NCBI GenBank assembly: GCA_000469685.2
Contig: LS997563.1
Location: forward strand, 39,534,468 to 39,598,467
Source of the DNA: Haemonchus contortus
Lineage: Eukaryota > Nematoda > Chromadorea > Rhabditida > Trichostrongylidae
Direction: 5' to 3'
DNA: 64,000 nucleotides
Made by a program: the position numbers and the translations under genes. The notes beneath the pieces are model-generated. The model did not search any database and was not told the origin of the DNA. It saw only the letters and a program-made list of their open reading frames with translations. This document shows, in pieces, positions 36,022 to 46,092 of the stretch (position 1 is the first letter of the stretch; the number at the start of each line of letters is the position of its first letter).

Positions 36022-36960
36022 TCTATAATTAGCTCGTACAATAACAATATGAGTTCGCTGATGTAAGAATCATTTAAGTTGTCCCAGCCAAATGCACTAT
36101 TGTTGATAGCTAATAGAAAAAAAGCTGTGTTCACCTGTTCAACAGCCGATCAAGGATCCGACCCTCGTACTATGCAGTGCAGTGCAGTAACAGTGCCTTC
36201 CGTCGTTGCCCATTTCTCTTCACATGGTCAACTGATGATGGAAAGTCCCCAGTGTGCAGTAACGATCAGAACATTTCCAAATCACTGATACAATATTCTA
36301 GGCCTTCTCATACAATTTGCTTAATAGAGTTCTCAATAAAACTGTTGTTGAAATAATCTGAAGACTTTTTCTTATGTTAAAAAAAATATGTGTACTGTAA
36401 AGGACGGACATACACAATCTGCTCAAACAAAAGCAGACGCTAAAGCATACAGGGTATTTAGGAATGAGCAAGTGCACTGTCCCTTCTAGAGCAGTCTGTC
36501 GGTACGTTCACTCCTGAACGGCCCCAAGCTTTCTAACTTGTCTTCCGGGTAAGGTGATTCACCACAGGTAAGATGTTTCCATATCTCACACCGGCCTAAA
36601 TTTACTCATTAGCAAGAGGGGGAAGCATGCCATGAGGCTTAGTCCACAGCCCTTTGCATTCCTATTCAAATAGCTCACGAATCCCCTTTCCTCCACTTCC
36701 ATTCCTCTTTCCAACAGAGGAAATGGACGATTTCCCTGATTTCGAGCAAATCACAGGATCTTATGTTACTACATACATTAAGGGCTTCGATGGAATCGAC
36801 CTAATTTTAGTGCATTTTAAGGCAATATTCCGGAAATTGAAGACGGACTGGAAGTCTTTCAACCAATGGTCGAATTTTTAACACCACTCGGGAAAAACAC
36901 GCAAAAGATCAATCACAGCGAATTAAAGATTTGATTGTTCAGGTTCCAATTTACAACAAG
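36022..36960. other. Upstream region of the hyaluronidase gene
   Basis: No other gene is supported. A splice-acceptor-like TTGATTGTTCAG ends at 36942, 18 bases before the start codon at 36961. With no upstream coding exon required, this is a good candidate for a spliced-leader acceptor or a 5' UTR splice site. An ORF at 36654-36881 has no supporting features. Confidence 0.45.
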
Positions 36961-39900
36961 ATGGGTATAGGTTTTACTGCCTACTTATGCATTATAGCCG
37001 GCTTTCTGCCTTACACATATGGCGCTGAATTTTCTGTAAGTATTATACCGTCTTCCCTTTAACATTTTTAGATCGAGGTTGATTACTACTGAAACATACA
37101 TCGAATCAATTTCAACATAATCAGCAAATAATTGAGTTGACTTTTTATTTGCCCATTGGGGATTTTCGAAAAAATATATGTTGATCTTTGGCCAACAATA
37201 TCATCTACCTAGACCAAGATAGTTGATTTCTACCTGATTCTGCTAGATTTACGACAACTGATTTTATGATTGCGCATAAGCGAACCAAGAATTGCATCCA
37301 TCGAGATATTAGATGAATATCATGAGGAAGGCCTACATTATAGAACACCTATGGATATCATGGATATCATGAGGAAGGCCTACATTATAGAACATCTATG
37401 AAAGGTTTGGGTTCGAAAGACGATTGACTCCGAGTTCCTGAGCAAATAGGGCCTACTAAACGCACTAGTTCGTGTCAGTGCGTAATGTAGTGCTGTAAGC
37501 GCGACGAAATCGCTGACTATCAGAAGACAGGTGACAAACGTAAGCTATTAAGCCCAATATTCTGATCTTGGATTATTCAAATGAAATAATGTATAAAATG
37601 TTTGCGTAAAACTAGTCGGGCGGAGATGATGCGATGAGGAATAGAGCAATATCATACGCTTGCTCCGTAGATTGAATCTTGGTGTTATTCTTGTCCGGAT
37701 CTAGCAAGTCATCCGTTTATCCGTATCTAACCCATGGTTGGCGAGACTGAGTGAGAATGATATACTGAAATATGCTCGAAAGAAATGTCGCAGTCATCAA
37801 AGAGCTCTACACAGCCCAGTTACACCGCGTGAAAGAGGCTATGCGACTGAAAAGACCACATCGACAGAACAAAGCCATACTTCTTCATTACAACGCCGGG
37901 CCCTATGCTGAAATTACTACAGTATGACCCTTACTTTTTGCGCAAAAAGCTGTGCGGGTATAAAATCCTAGGTCGTCAAAGCCGCACTCCCTGAGCTCGG
38001 ATGGAAGTTCTTATTGCCGTATTTTCCGGACCTTTCACCTTTTCCGTGCAATGTCGGACCATGAAAGGGGGCGTTACTTTTGACAATGAAGACGCCTTCT
38101 GGCCCATCTAGTTCTCTAGTACCAAATCAGGCGACTTTTGCCGGAATGACATCGAAAAAATTGGAAAAGATAGAAGGAAAAGCGACTGCAAATGCATGAT
38201 AGATTGATGGGTTGTTATTACCAATGATTCTCTTCAAAGTATCCTCCGAAAAAGCTTCAAGCTTATTCTCAGACTAGTATAATTCCTACCCCAGTACAGA
38301 CGACGAAGTGTTCATAGCGCGGCGACATCGGGCTGATATTTACGCATAGTTGATATTTGTGAAATGTACCTTAAACACTGTGTTCTAACTACATCGTTGA
38401 GCACTTTCGAACTAGTACATAGAAACAGTATTAGAAACACGTGGGTCATTGGGATACCGGTTGGTGGGGTATAATCTTGTAATCTGAATAAGTCCTAAAC
38501 TTTGTGCACTTCTTCTCACATGAGAATTTCCTGTAATGCATAGTACTACATTTCAGGCATATTGGAATGTTTTCATGTCGAAATGCACGAGGAATATGTC
38601 GGAAGTGTTGAACCGATACGAAATTCTGCACAACACCGGTGAGTTACCACCGCTCGAAAACTTTTGAAGCACAGTTCTTATATTTTAAGGTACTCTTTTG
38701 CAGTTGGAAAGTGGAAGTGGCAGTGGAGAAAAGTGCATAGGTGGTGAAAAAAAGCGAGAAAATCTATCGATCCGATAGTAGTGAAAATAGAGGTAGTATG
38801 AGATTACAATGACGGAAATGACATGGGAGTGGTATTTGGGGGGAGGTGCGATTCGTGCGATTCTGGGTGCGCGCGCCAAATTTTGCGGCGAAATTCGCGA
38901 TGATTCAAACGACTCCTGCGCCTATTATTGGGGCACAAACTTGAAGTAGAGTACTTTAGTAGGGTCGGACAATCCTACTAACCTACTTAACTTCAAATTT
39001 GGGCCCCAATGATAAACGCTGCAGTCGTTCAAATCGCACCGAATTTCGCCGCGCAATTTGCCGCACGCACCCGGAATCGCACGAATCGTATCACACCCGG
39101 GTATTTGTACGAGAATTCAATTGTTGCAATTGCGTAGAGCTTATTACAATAAGCCAAAAATGTCCAGAATTGCTTTTCACTGCAGCTATGGGTTATGACA
39201 AGTTGCTTGAATTCCCAAAATGGGCGGTCCTTGTAAATGGTGCAGTTTATACAACCTCGCTGAAACTCGTCCGCCTTGGGGCTGCTGATACAATTTTCGA
39301 GTCATTATAACGCCCCATCTCGGCCGCCTTACGATCTATCAGCGCCACTTATGGTATACGGGGATAAGGAGATGCTACAGATTCTTCCTAGTGGGATATC
39401 TCAAAAACCAGTTTCGTCATGAACTGTACTTCTGAATAAAAACCACACAGCGAAGAATAATAAAATAGTGTGGCAGCATAAAACGTATCTGGTAGATGAA
39501 AAAATTTGAAAATCTATCAGTATCGAGTGTTCCGAGAACGATGACATTTGGATAATGAGAGTTTGATCTCCATTTTTAGACGACGTTTACATCGGTGACA
39601 AGGTTGCACTATTCTACGAATCTAAATTTGGCCGTTACCCTTACTACCAGAATTACAATTTGTCAATTCCAATCAACAGTGGCACCCCCCAGGTAGGACA
39701 TACGTAAGGATTTCTTCTTCCGAAAACCTGTTAACTTGATCTTTCAGAATGTTAGCACTGAGGATCTGAATAGGCACGTTGAAATTGCACTTCATAACAT
39801 CTCTGATCATATAAAATGTGCAAACTCTTCCGGTCTTGGCGTAGTAGATTTTGAGGAATGGCGCCCTCTATACGATATCAATAGTGTGAAAAAAGAGGTC

Positions 39901-42900
39901 AGCAACATGAAACTTCTTAATAATTTTGTCCTTCGTTTAAAGATCCCGGCTCTCCCACTCCAGTCAATGAAATGCTCAGTAACTTAAGAATTTCGATAGA
40001 GAAAACAGTGCACGCAAACGGGTAAAGTACAGTGCGTCGCCAAATGATACAGCCACCTCTAATTTTCCCAAAAACTCACAGTATATGATGTTTCTGAAAA
40101 ACTGCCAAAGTAAAAAATGTGTCAAATCTTAATTGCAATTCGCACATTATCACCAAATTCCAGCTCAAAAACACAAACTTTTTTTTGGTCAATTTTTCAG
40201 TAAAGGGTGCTTTTCCAACGTCGCCAAATGATACAGCCACTTCATGTCTTCGTGTCGTTTTTTAGTTCAACGCAATTGTAAGTTGCATATATCGCAATTT
40301 TTATTGTGATTATGCAATGTTCTTCATTTTCAGGCGATGGGAAGAGAAATTTGCTTTCGAAATTTGAATAAGGTCAAATCCTCTCGCGAAAAAGGAGCAA
40401 GGCCTGTCGAATCGCAGAACCGCGCGAGATTTTGGCCGATATCACGCAGTTATGGATAATTTCATCGAGAATCCTACAACTTATGAAACCAGAAGTGCCG
40501 GACGTTCTTCGCTGCAGCCCGACAGAGACAAGCGCAGTATTTTGAGGGGAACGTCAAACTCCACCAAGTCCTGTATGGAAATCCGATTGTCTTTGAACCT
40601 CAACGTCTCAAAAAACACTGTTTAAAGGGTGATCAGAAAGTCCAAGTTCATTTTCTAGCGGAAAATGCGTAAGGCGTCCTTCATGACAAAAAGACATCGA
40701 GGAAATCGGGTCGCTTTCGCCAGACGGTGCAGCCGAACCGAGTGGAATAAGGTGTTCTTCATGTGCTGACATTTGACCTTCCTTCTCTTGATAATTTTTG
40801 TTCTTCAAGTCGGTTTTTTCAATGAAAAAAAGTTCAATTGTGATGGTCCAGACGGGAACCGATTCCAGTGGCACGATGAGAAAAAAGAAACGTCAGTCCT
40901 CTAGGCGCAACTTCAAGGGATGAGGGTAATGTTTTGGGCCGCAGTTTCATCGAGTAGGCTCACCCGTCCATGATTTGCATCAAAGAAGATGAGCTCATCC
41001 TTTTGTCGAACTGTTATGCGCCGTGCACTTCTCCCTTCTTGGCGTCAGAATCTGCACCGAAATCTTGTTTTTATGCAAGATAACGCTCCAATTTACGTCA
41101 GCAGGAGCACCCAAGCTTGGTTCTCTCGGCACTTCTGCCCTGACCGGCGAACAGCTCCGGTTTGAATTCGATGGAAAATGTATGAGGCTTCATGATGCGG
41201 AGGATTTTTGCCCAAAACAAGCAACTCCGAGGCGTCAAGAAGTTGAAAAAAGCGGTAATCGAAGCATGGCACCAAGTTGCCCAGGAGGAACTGACCGATA
41301 ATTTTTTATTCGAGCCTAGACCACCGTATTATCAAAGCAGTTCGAAAGAATGGTAGGTCAGCTGATTACTGACTTTGCAACTTTCTCTCCTTGTTGTACG
41401 TTTGTTGTTAAATAAATCAACTTTGTTAGTGGCTGTATCATTTGGCGACGTTAAGCGACTTTTATTGAAAAATTGACCAGGAAATATGTTTGCGTTTTTG
41501 AGCTGGAATTTGGTGACAATGTGCGAATTGCAATTCAAGTTTGACACATTTTTTATTTCGGCAGCTTTCCAGAAACATCGTATACTGTGAGTTTCGGGGA
41601 AATCAGAGGTGGCTGTATCATTTGACGACGCACTGTATTTGGCCAACGAAGCTCATTTCATTTGCGTTTCCCTATTTTAACATTATAAGTTTTGCAGGTC
41701 ACATTGACTTATAGCAATACTCGTAAAAATTGTTAACAGCTATAGTGCTACAATTTCAGGTTTACAAACTTGCGGCCATCAAACTCACAAAAGAGAAATA
41801 TCAGAGTATGAATTCCAGTGAAGTAAATAAAACGGCAGTGGTGGAGTACGACGAAGCTGCCAAGTTTGTCATTGTCTTGGTTTTTCAGTTCCGACTTAGG
41901 GAGTTTTCTGTAATTTTCCACCCAGTTGCAAGAAAAGCAATAATAGAGGAACATAGTTAAGTGAATATGCTATGCACATGATATGTTCCAACAACTTTTC
42001 GGCACCCCGGTAATTGAAAGTTAGTATTTGAAAAAATTCATTCATCTGTTCAACTTCTATAATATATTCGTAAACAGCATTTAAAACTCTATCGATCTAC
42101 CTGAGTCTATTTCCAAAGTTCCATGGGAAATCGGAACGGTCCTCTGATTAGACGAAATTGATGCGGATGAAGTGGTAGCAATGTAGGAAAATTCACGTTG
42201 GTCGAAGCGAAATTTGATTTAGGTTTCATCCAGTGACGATGAATTGCGATTTTGCTTTCTTTTTCTTCCGAAAGGCCCATTTGACCTATGAAGGCCGAAG
42301 TTTCATGTAAAAGTATAAACAGAAGAGAAATGTCAGTTTATTCAGATAGATGGATCAGAAATTAATTGCAAACAGAAACTCTAATAGATATCTGAATTTA
42401 CCATAATTTTCAGAGAATTTCTTCTGATCACTCTGAGGAATGCGACAAATGAACGTAATAAAACTCTGTGGGGTATGTATGGTTTCCCATACTGCAACTA
42501 CGATGCAGGAACCTTAAAGAATCTCACTCAACCACCAAGCCTCGAAGACTACAGGTGTATGGATAGATACCAGAAATTCAATGACAGGTCAGAGGTTCTT
42601 AGTTTAAACGAAGCTGAATGTTTTCATTAACTTTTTCGCGTAAATGTATCTATTAGCAGCTGATAACACTTGATCGGAGATGAGCTTGTTTCATATTAGT
42701 AGTTTCCTGACTGAAATCTGTCAAGCTTGACCATTATTCATAAATAACAAATTCAGGATGCAATATATATTCAATGCAAGCCAAGCATTATACCCTTCAA
42801 TTTACCTCAATAACAGAACAGACTACCATCGGAACTTCCGATATGTACAGGTACAACCTCATGAAAAAAAAACTATGTAGTCGAGTTGTCGTTTAAGATT

Positions 42901-44399
42901 GAATCATGACGCAGAGGACCACTGTATGTGTGCTAAGGTCGTACTACTGTAATACCCGACTGAACTACTTTTACACCCATCCTAATGGCTGCTTTCATAG
43001 TACGCAGGCAGGCGCGCTGGAGGCGCGCAGACAGTGCTAGGGGGGAGGAGGGAGGCAGACAGTGTAAGGCAAACAGTCCACGCCCCCTTGAAGGTTGTTT
43101 GTTTTCAACCCCTCGAAGGGGCGTGGACTGTTTGCCTTACACTGTCTGCCTCCCTCCTCCCCCCTAGCACTGCCTGCGCGCCTGCCTGCGCGCCAGCGCG
43201 CCAGCCTGCGCGCCAGCGCGCCAGCCTGCGCGCCAGCGCGCCAGCGCGCCTGCCTGCGGACTATGAAAGCAGCCAATCTTATGCATCGTCTTCCCCTTTA
43301 AGTGCAGTCATCATTCAAAAGGCAATTTAAAATGAAGCTTTTCTTTAACAACTCAAAATTCAATTCCAGGCTATAATGGCTGAAACGCTACGAGTAGCTC
43401 AAAATTACAGCCCTCCACTGCCTATTTATGTATACTCCAAATTCGAATACGATCCAGTCAAAGAACTCTGCTCCTTCTACACCAAGGTAGAAATTTTGAA
43501 CTAAAGTCTCAATTTAGGCAGAAAAAAATGTAGAAAATTTTGTAAATCCTCCTTTTGGGAGAAAAAACTTCACCAAAATTTTCATTCCAACTAATGGCAC
43601 ATGGTTACGTGTCCATTCTCGAGGATGGGAGCCTGGGACCACCTTTCCTCTTTACGCTCGATTAGCGAGTCATCGCATTCTCTCTTCACTCAATGCTGTG
43701 GTTTATAGTACCCTTCACTCTATTTATCACTTCATCTTCGAGCCTATTATACAACATGTTGTTTTTTTTTTTAAATTTTCAACTTTCCAGCAAGATCTAT
43801 GTAGTACAATTGTGCTACCTTACATAATGGGTGCAAATGGTACCATCTTTTGGAGCAGCAGCAATAACATTACGCGCCGATGTGATATTGTTAAAGACTT
43901 CGTTAACACTACACTTGGACCGTAAGAGACGTACTTTCATTTGAATCACTGCCACTATGTATGAAATTTATTTATATATATTCGTGTATTTACTGAATCG
44001 TAGTTCACTTTTTATCCCAACCCTACTACAAATATATTTTTAATCCTAGACCTAAAATAGCGCATGTATTTCAGTCTCATCCAAGAAGTGGTCAACGAAT
44101 CTAGAGTTAATGGAACGCGGCTGCCTGAATACAACGTAACATCGTAAGTCATTATAAAGAAAGATAGCAAACTAAATAAGCACGATAACAATTATTCTTC
44201 TACACATTTTATGAATTGACATAAACTATATAATTACACCATTTCATATTCGAAATTTCATTGCAGAAAAATCTTGACGTTCAACGAGACATGTAACACG
44301 TACCTTCCGAAGATTGTAGAATTCATAGACTCCAGATGTCCCAATCAAACATCCACAACTACGACGACTAATACACAAAATGCAGTTCCAGCAGCGTAA
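36961..44399 (+). CDS. chhy-1: Secreted hyaluronidase / chondroitin hydrolase, GH56 family
   Basis: Eleven exons join in phase to 413 residues: 36961-37035, 38557-38638, 39580-39692, 39748-39897, 41760-41863, 42414-42587, 42757-42850, 43370-43486, 43791-43921, 44075-44143 and 44267-44399. Exon 1 is a signal peptide (MGIGFTAYLCIIAGFLPYTY). Family blocks follow in order: AYWNVFMSKC, the YESKFGRYPYY segment, GLGVVDFEEWRPLYDIN with the catalytic D-x-E pair, WGMYGFPYCNYD, NASQALYPSIYLNN, PPLPIYVY and the C-rich end block IFWSSSNNITRRC...TTLGP. Length and order match GH56 enzymes, which cleave hyaluronan or chondroitin. The C. elegans member is a chondroitin hydrolase (chhy-1), and parasitic nematodes are reported to secrete such activity in tissue invasion. 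Substrate preference cannot be read from the sequence. Many N-glycosylation sites are present; there is no EGF-like tail or anchor. The symbol follows the worm homologue. Confidence 0.93.
37317..37400 (+). repeat. Short tandem duplication, 47-bp period
   Basis: The phrase ATATCATGAGGAAGGCCTAC plus ATTATAGAACA occurs twice, starting at 37317 and 37364, with a single C/T difference, and a shorter ATATCATGG lies between. It is in intron 1 of the hyaluronidase gene. Confidence 0.85.
37780..38225 (+). pseudogene. Decayed mariner transposase fragment
   Basis: Translated pieces match the C-terminal half of mariner transposases: HRVKEAMRLKRPHRQNKAIL followed by LLHYNAGPYAE (the LLHDNARPH motif with the catalytic D changed to Y), then LPELGWKFLLPYFPDLSPF. 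Frameshifts and stops interrupt it and terminal repeats were not identified. It is clearly older than, and different from, the element at 9535-10799. It lies in intron 1 of the hyaluronidase gene. Confidence 0.8.
38847..39096. mobile_element. MITE, family 1, copy B
   Basis: Inverted ends (GATTCGTGCGATTCTGGGTG at left, its near-complement at right ending in GAATCGTATCAC) enclose the family-1 interior with GGGGCACAAACTTGAAGTAG and the mirrored CTTCAAATTTGGGCCCCAAT. The two halves pair along most of their length, so the whole element is a foldback. It lies in intron 2 of the hyaluronidase gene. Confidence 0.85.
40030..41635 (+). mobile_element. Tc1-type transposon with long IR/DR ends, inactive
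   Basis: The 1,606-bp element is flanked by TA duplications (40028-40029 and 41636-41637). Its inverted repeats are long, about 200 bases, starting CAGTGCGTCGCCAAATGATA. The motif CGTCGCCAAATGATACAGCC recurs near the inner edge of each end (about 40218-40240 and 41420-41445), giving the inverted-repeat/direct-repeat arrangement known in some Tc1-family elements. The interior resembles a Tc1-type transposase but has stops. It sits in hyaluronidase intron 4 and does not disturb the coding exons. Confidence 0.92.
40340..41300 (+). pseudogene. Tc1-type transposase pseudogene
   Basis: Translation in shifting frames gives Tc1-family-like segments: an N-terminal helix-turn-helix part (RSKACRIAEPREILADITQL), a central part RWQWHDEKKE-like near 40860, FWAAVSSS near 40935, and NLVFMQDNAPIY near 41060 that carries the second catalytic aspartate. 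Several stop codons and frame changes interrupt it. The terminal Tc1 acidic motif region is only weakly recognisable (APV*IRWKMYEAS). Confidence 0.8.
42986..43275. mobile_element. GC-rich foldback element with asymmetric arm expansion
   Basis: Both ends read TGGCTGCTTTCATAGT inward, and the arms pair almost perfectly through a block containing CTAGGGGGGAGGAGGGAGGC and GTAAGGCAAACAGTCCACGC. The centre is a loop near 43088-43115. The right arm contains an extra array of GCGCGCCAGC/GCCTGC units (about 43180-43255) that is much shorter on the left. Both strands therefore begin an ORF with MAAFIVRRQARWR, which is an artefact of the symmetry. It lies between exons 7 and 8 of the hyaluronidase gene. 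Confidence 0.9.
43655..43760 (+). repeat. Dispersed repeat, copy 1 (intronic)
   Basis: About 106 bases starting CGCTCGATTAGCGAGTCATC match 45086-45197 at roughly 80 per cent identity in the same orientation. The copy ends directly before the polypyrimidine tract and acceptor of hyaluronidase exon 9, so the repeat borders the splice site. The nature of the element is unknown. Confidence 0.8.
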
Positions 44400-44533
44400 T
44401 CCATGTATTACAGGCATTTTTAGTCATTATTCATCTAGTCGACTTCAAAAGCTTTATAAAAATATCCATACATATCTAAGACAACATATCTACGTCAGTT
44501 TCTGCTGGCAAAAAATCCTATGGTATTTGTAAC

Positions 44534-44542
44534 CACAAATAA
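44534..44542 (+). terminator. Candidate polyadenylation signal of the hyaluronidase gene
   Basis: AATAAA occurs about 135 bases after the stop codon ending at 44399, the first canonical signal seen downstream on the + strand. Confidence 0.5.
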
Positions 44543-45085
44543 AATGTTCTGCAGTTGGTTTACTCTAAAGCACATTCCGACATTAACTTAAAGCCACCTA
44601 CTCAGCAACCCATGGAGGCCGAAAAAAGCGCATTTCAATGTTCTTACTCTCCCAGACTAATTGGTACTACTCGTTTACCCTCAAGAACGCTGAACGCTTC
44701 GTTGGCCTCGATCGAACTTGACCACGTTTCCATTCCATAGCATCTGTGCCATTGAAGCGCCATTAGTCAATGACTCGTCCCGGCTTCAACATTCTAGTTA
44801 ACATGACACTCCATCAACCTTATCCATCTTTAGAACCCCGAATTAAAACTTTTTACCAACTCTTAATACTTGAACCATCAAAAAAAAATCTGGTAAATGA
44901 AAATTATCGCGACTGATAACTCGAGATAATTAGCTTCAACCCGTTCTGTTCATTACGACATGTTCCGCTGTCAAGGTGTCAGAAACGGGTGTTCAAGCCA
45001 GGCCTAGGGAGAAACGTGTACTTGTCGCCAAGTCGAAATGGGGGATGGTGATTTTCTCCCCCCGATCCGTCGATTCGATCGATTG

Positions 45086-45197
45086 CGCTCGATTAGTGGG
45101 TCATCACATTCTCTCTTCTCTCAATGCTATGGTGTATACTACTCTTCGCTCTCTTTTCATCCGTTCATCTCCAAGGATCCCATTATACACCATGTAA
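45086..45197 (+). repeat. Dispersed repeat, copy 2
   Basis: This is the second copy of the repeat at 43655-43760, beginning CGCTCGATTAGTGGGTCATC and ending CATTATACACCATGTAA. It lies in the space between the hyaluronidase and EB-module genes. Confidence 0.8.
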
Positions 45198-45343
45198 CGG
45201 TAAGTAGTAAATGATACTGTCATCGTTAAGTAGCACTCAACACTGGATTAAGAAAGTGACGTTTCCAAAGGTTACTAGAAGATCATATTCGCGGATTCTA
45301 ACTCAATGAAAAGTACTATTCCCTCTTATCGGCCAATCCTGAA

Positions 45344-45403
45344 GGTCTAGCGGATAAGTAAGGTGACCAACAAGCGCAGGACCGAGTTCGAGTCTTGACC
45401 GTG
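45344..45403 (+). repeat. tRNA-like fragment
   Basis: GGTCTAGCGGATAAGTAAGG resembles an A-box region, and GAGTTCGAGTC 40 bases later a B box. It is too short and irregular to be a tRNA gene; a SINE fragment is likely. Confidence 0.4.
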
Positions 45404-46092
45404 ACAATGCATTCTGATAGTTACCGGGCGGTTTGGTGGCATTGTCCTCCTGATTTTCTGCCTTTTTTATTAGTAGGAATATTAAAAGCTTCTAGTGAGT
45501 GATATATACATGTAGCCCAATCAATGAATCGCTTTCTATTTGATGAATAATAAACCAAAAGTATCCATGTTGGTACCCCTATCACCAAAACCTTTCTGAA
45601 CGGCAACCTCTCAATCCCACTGGTTTATCATTACTACTAGCAGTTTTGCGTACACTGTATTCTACCTTGTTTGTTTAATTTGTGGCATTCTTGTTGCTGA
45701 TAACCCCTTCTTTAATCTTTTTTGCGTCAGAAATGCTAACCACTAATCGTAGATATATCACTTGACTCTGAAAAAACTATTTGAAAATGCTAAAATTGCG
45801 TTTTTTTTTCGAGAAAAATTCCCCATTTACTTGGTTGTACCCAGAACCATTCCCAGATGAAGAAGTTACAATTTGAAAAGAGCACTTTTCCATATTTTTT
45901 TTACCCAGGTCACAATCCAAGGCTGTGTGTCAGTTCTTCGAGACCATTAATCCCATCATCCTGCTATGCTTGTCCTAGTACACAACGCAAGGTCCTAGAA
46001 AGTAGACCACTGTTTAGGCAATCCCTCTTACATGTTCTGTGTGTCTAATACCTCCGACTATAGAAAACTGGCCTTAATTTGTATTTGTATAG
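45404..46092. other. Space before the EB-module exons; possible missing 5' exon
   Basis: A cysteine-containing open stretch after a ttacccag acceptor at 45908 (GHNPRLCVSSSRPLIPSSCY) might be an upstream exon of the next gene. Its end does not join in phase with the exon at 46093 by any donor that I can see. No signal-peptide exon was identified. Confidence 0.35.

Noticed and set aside
42985..43330. Arg/Ala-rich ORFs on both strands
   Set aside because: They arise from the inverted-repeat symmetry and GC-rich array of the foldback element; both strands even begin with the same peptide.
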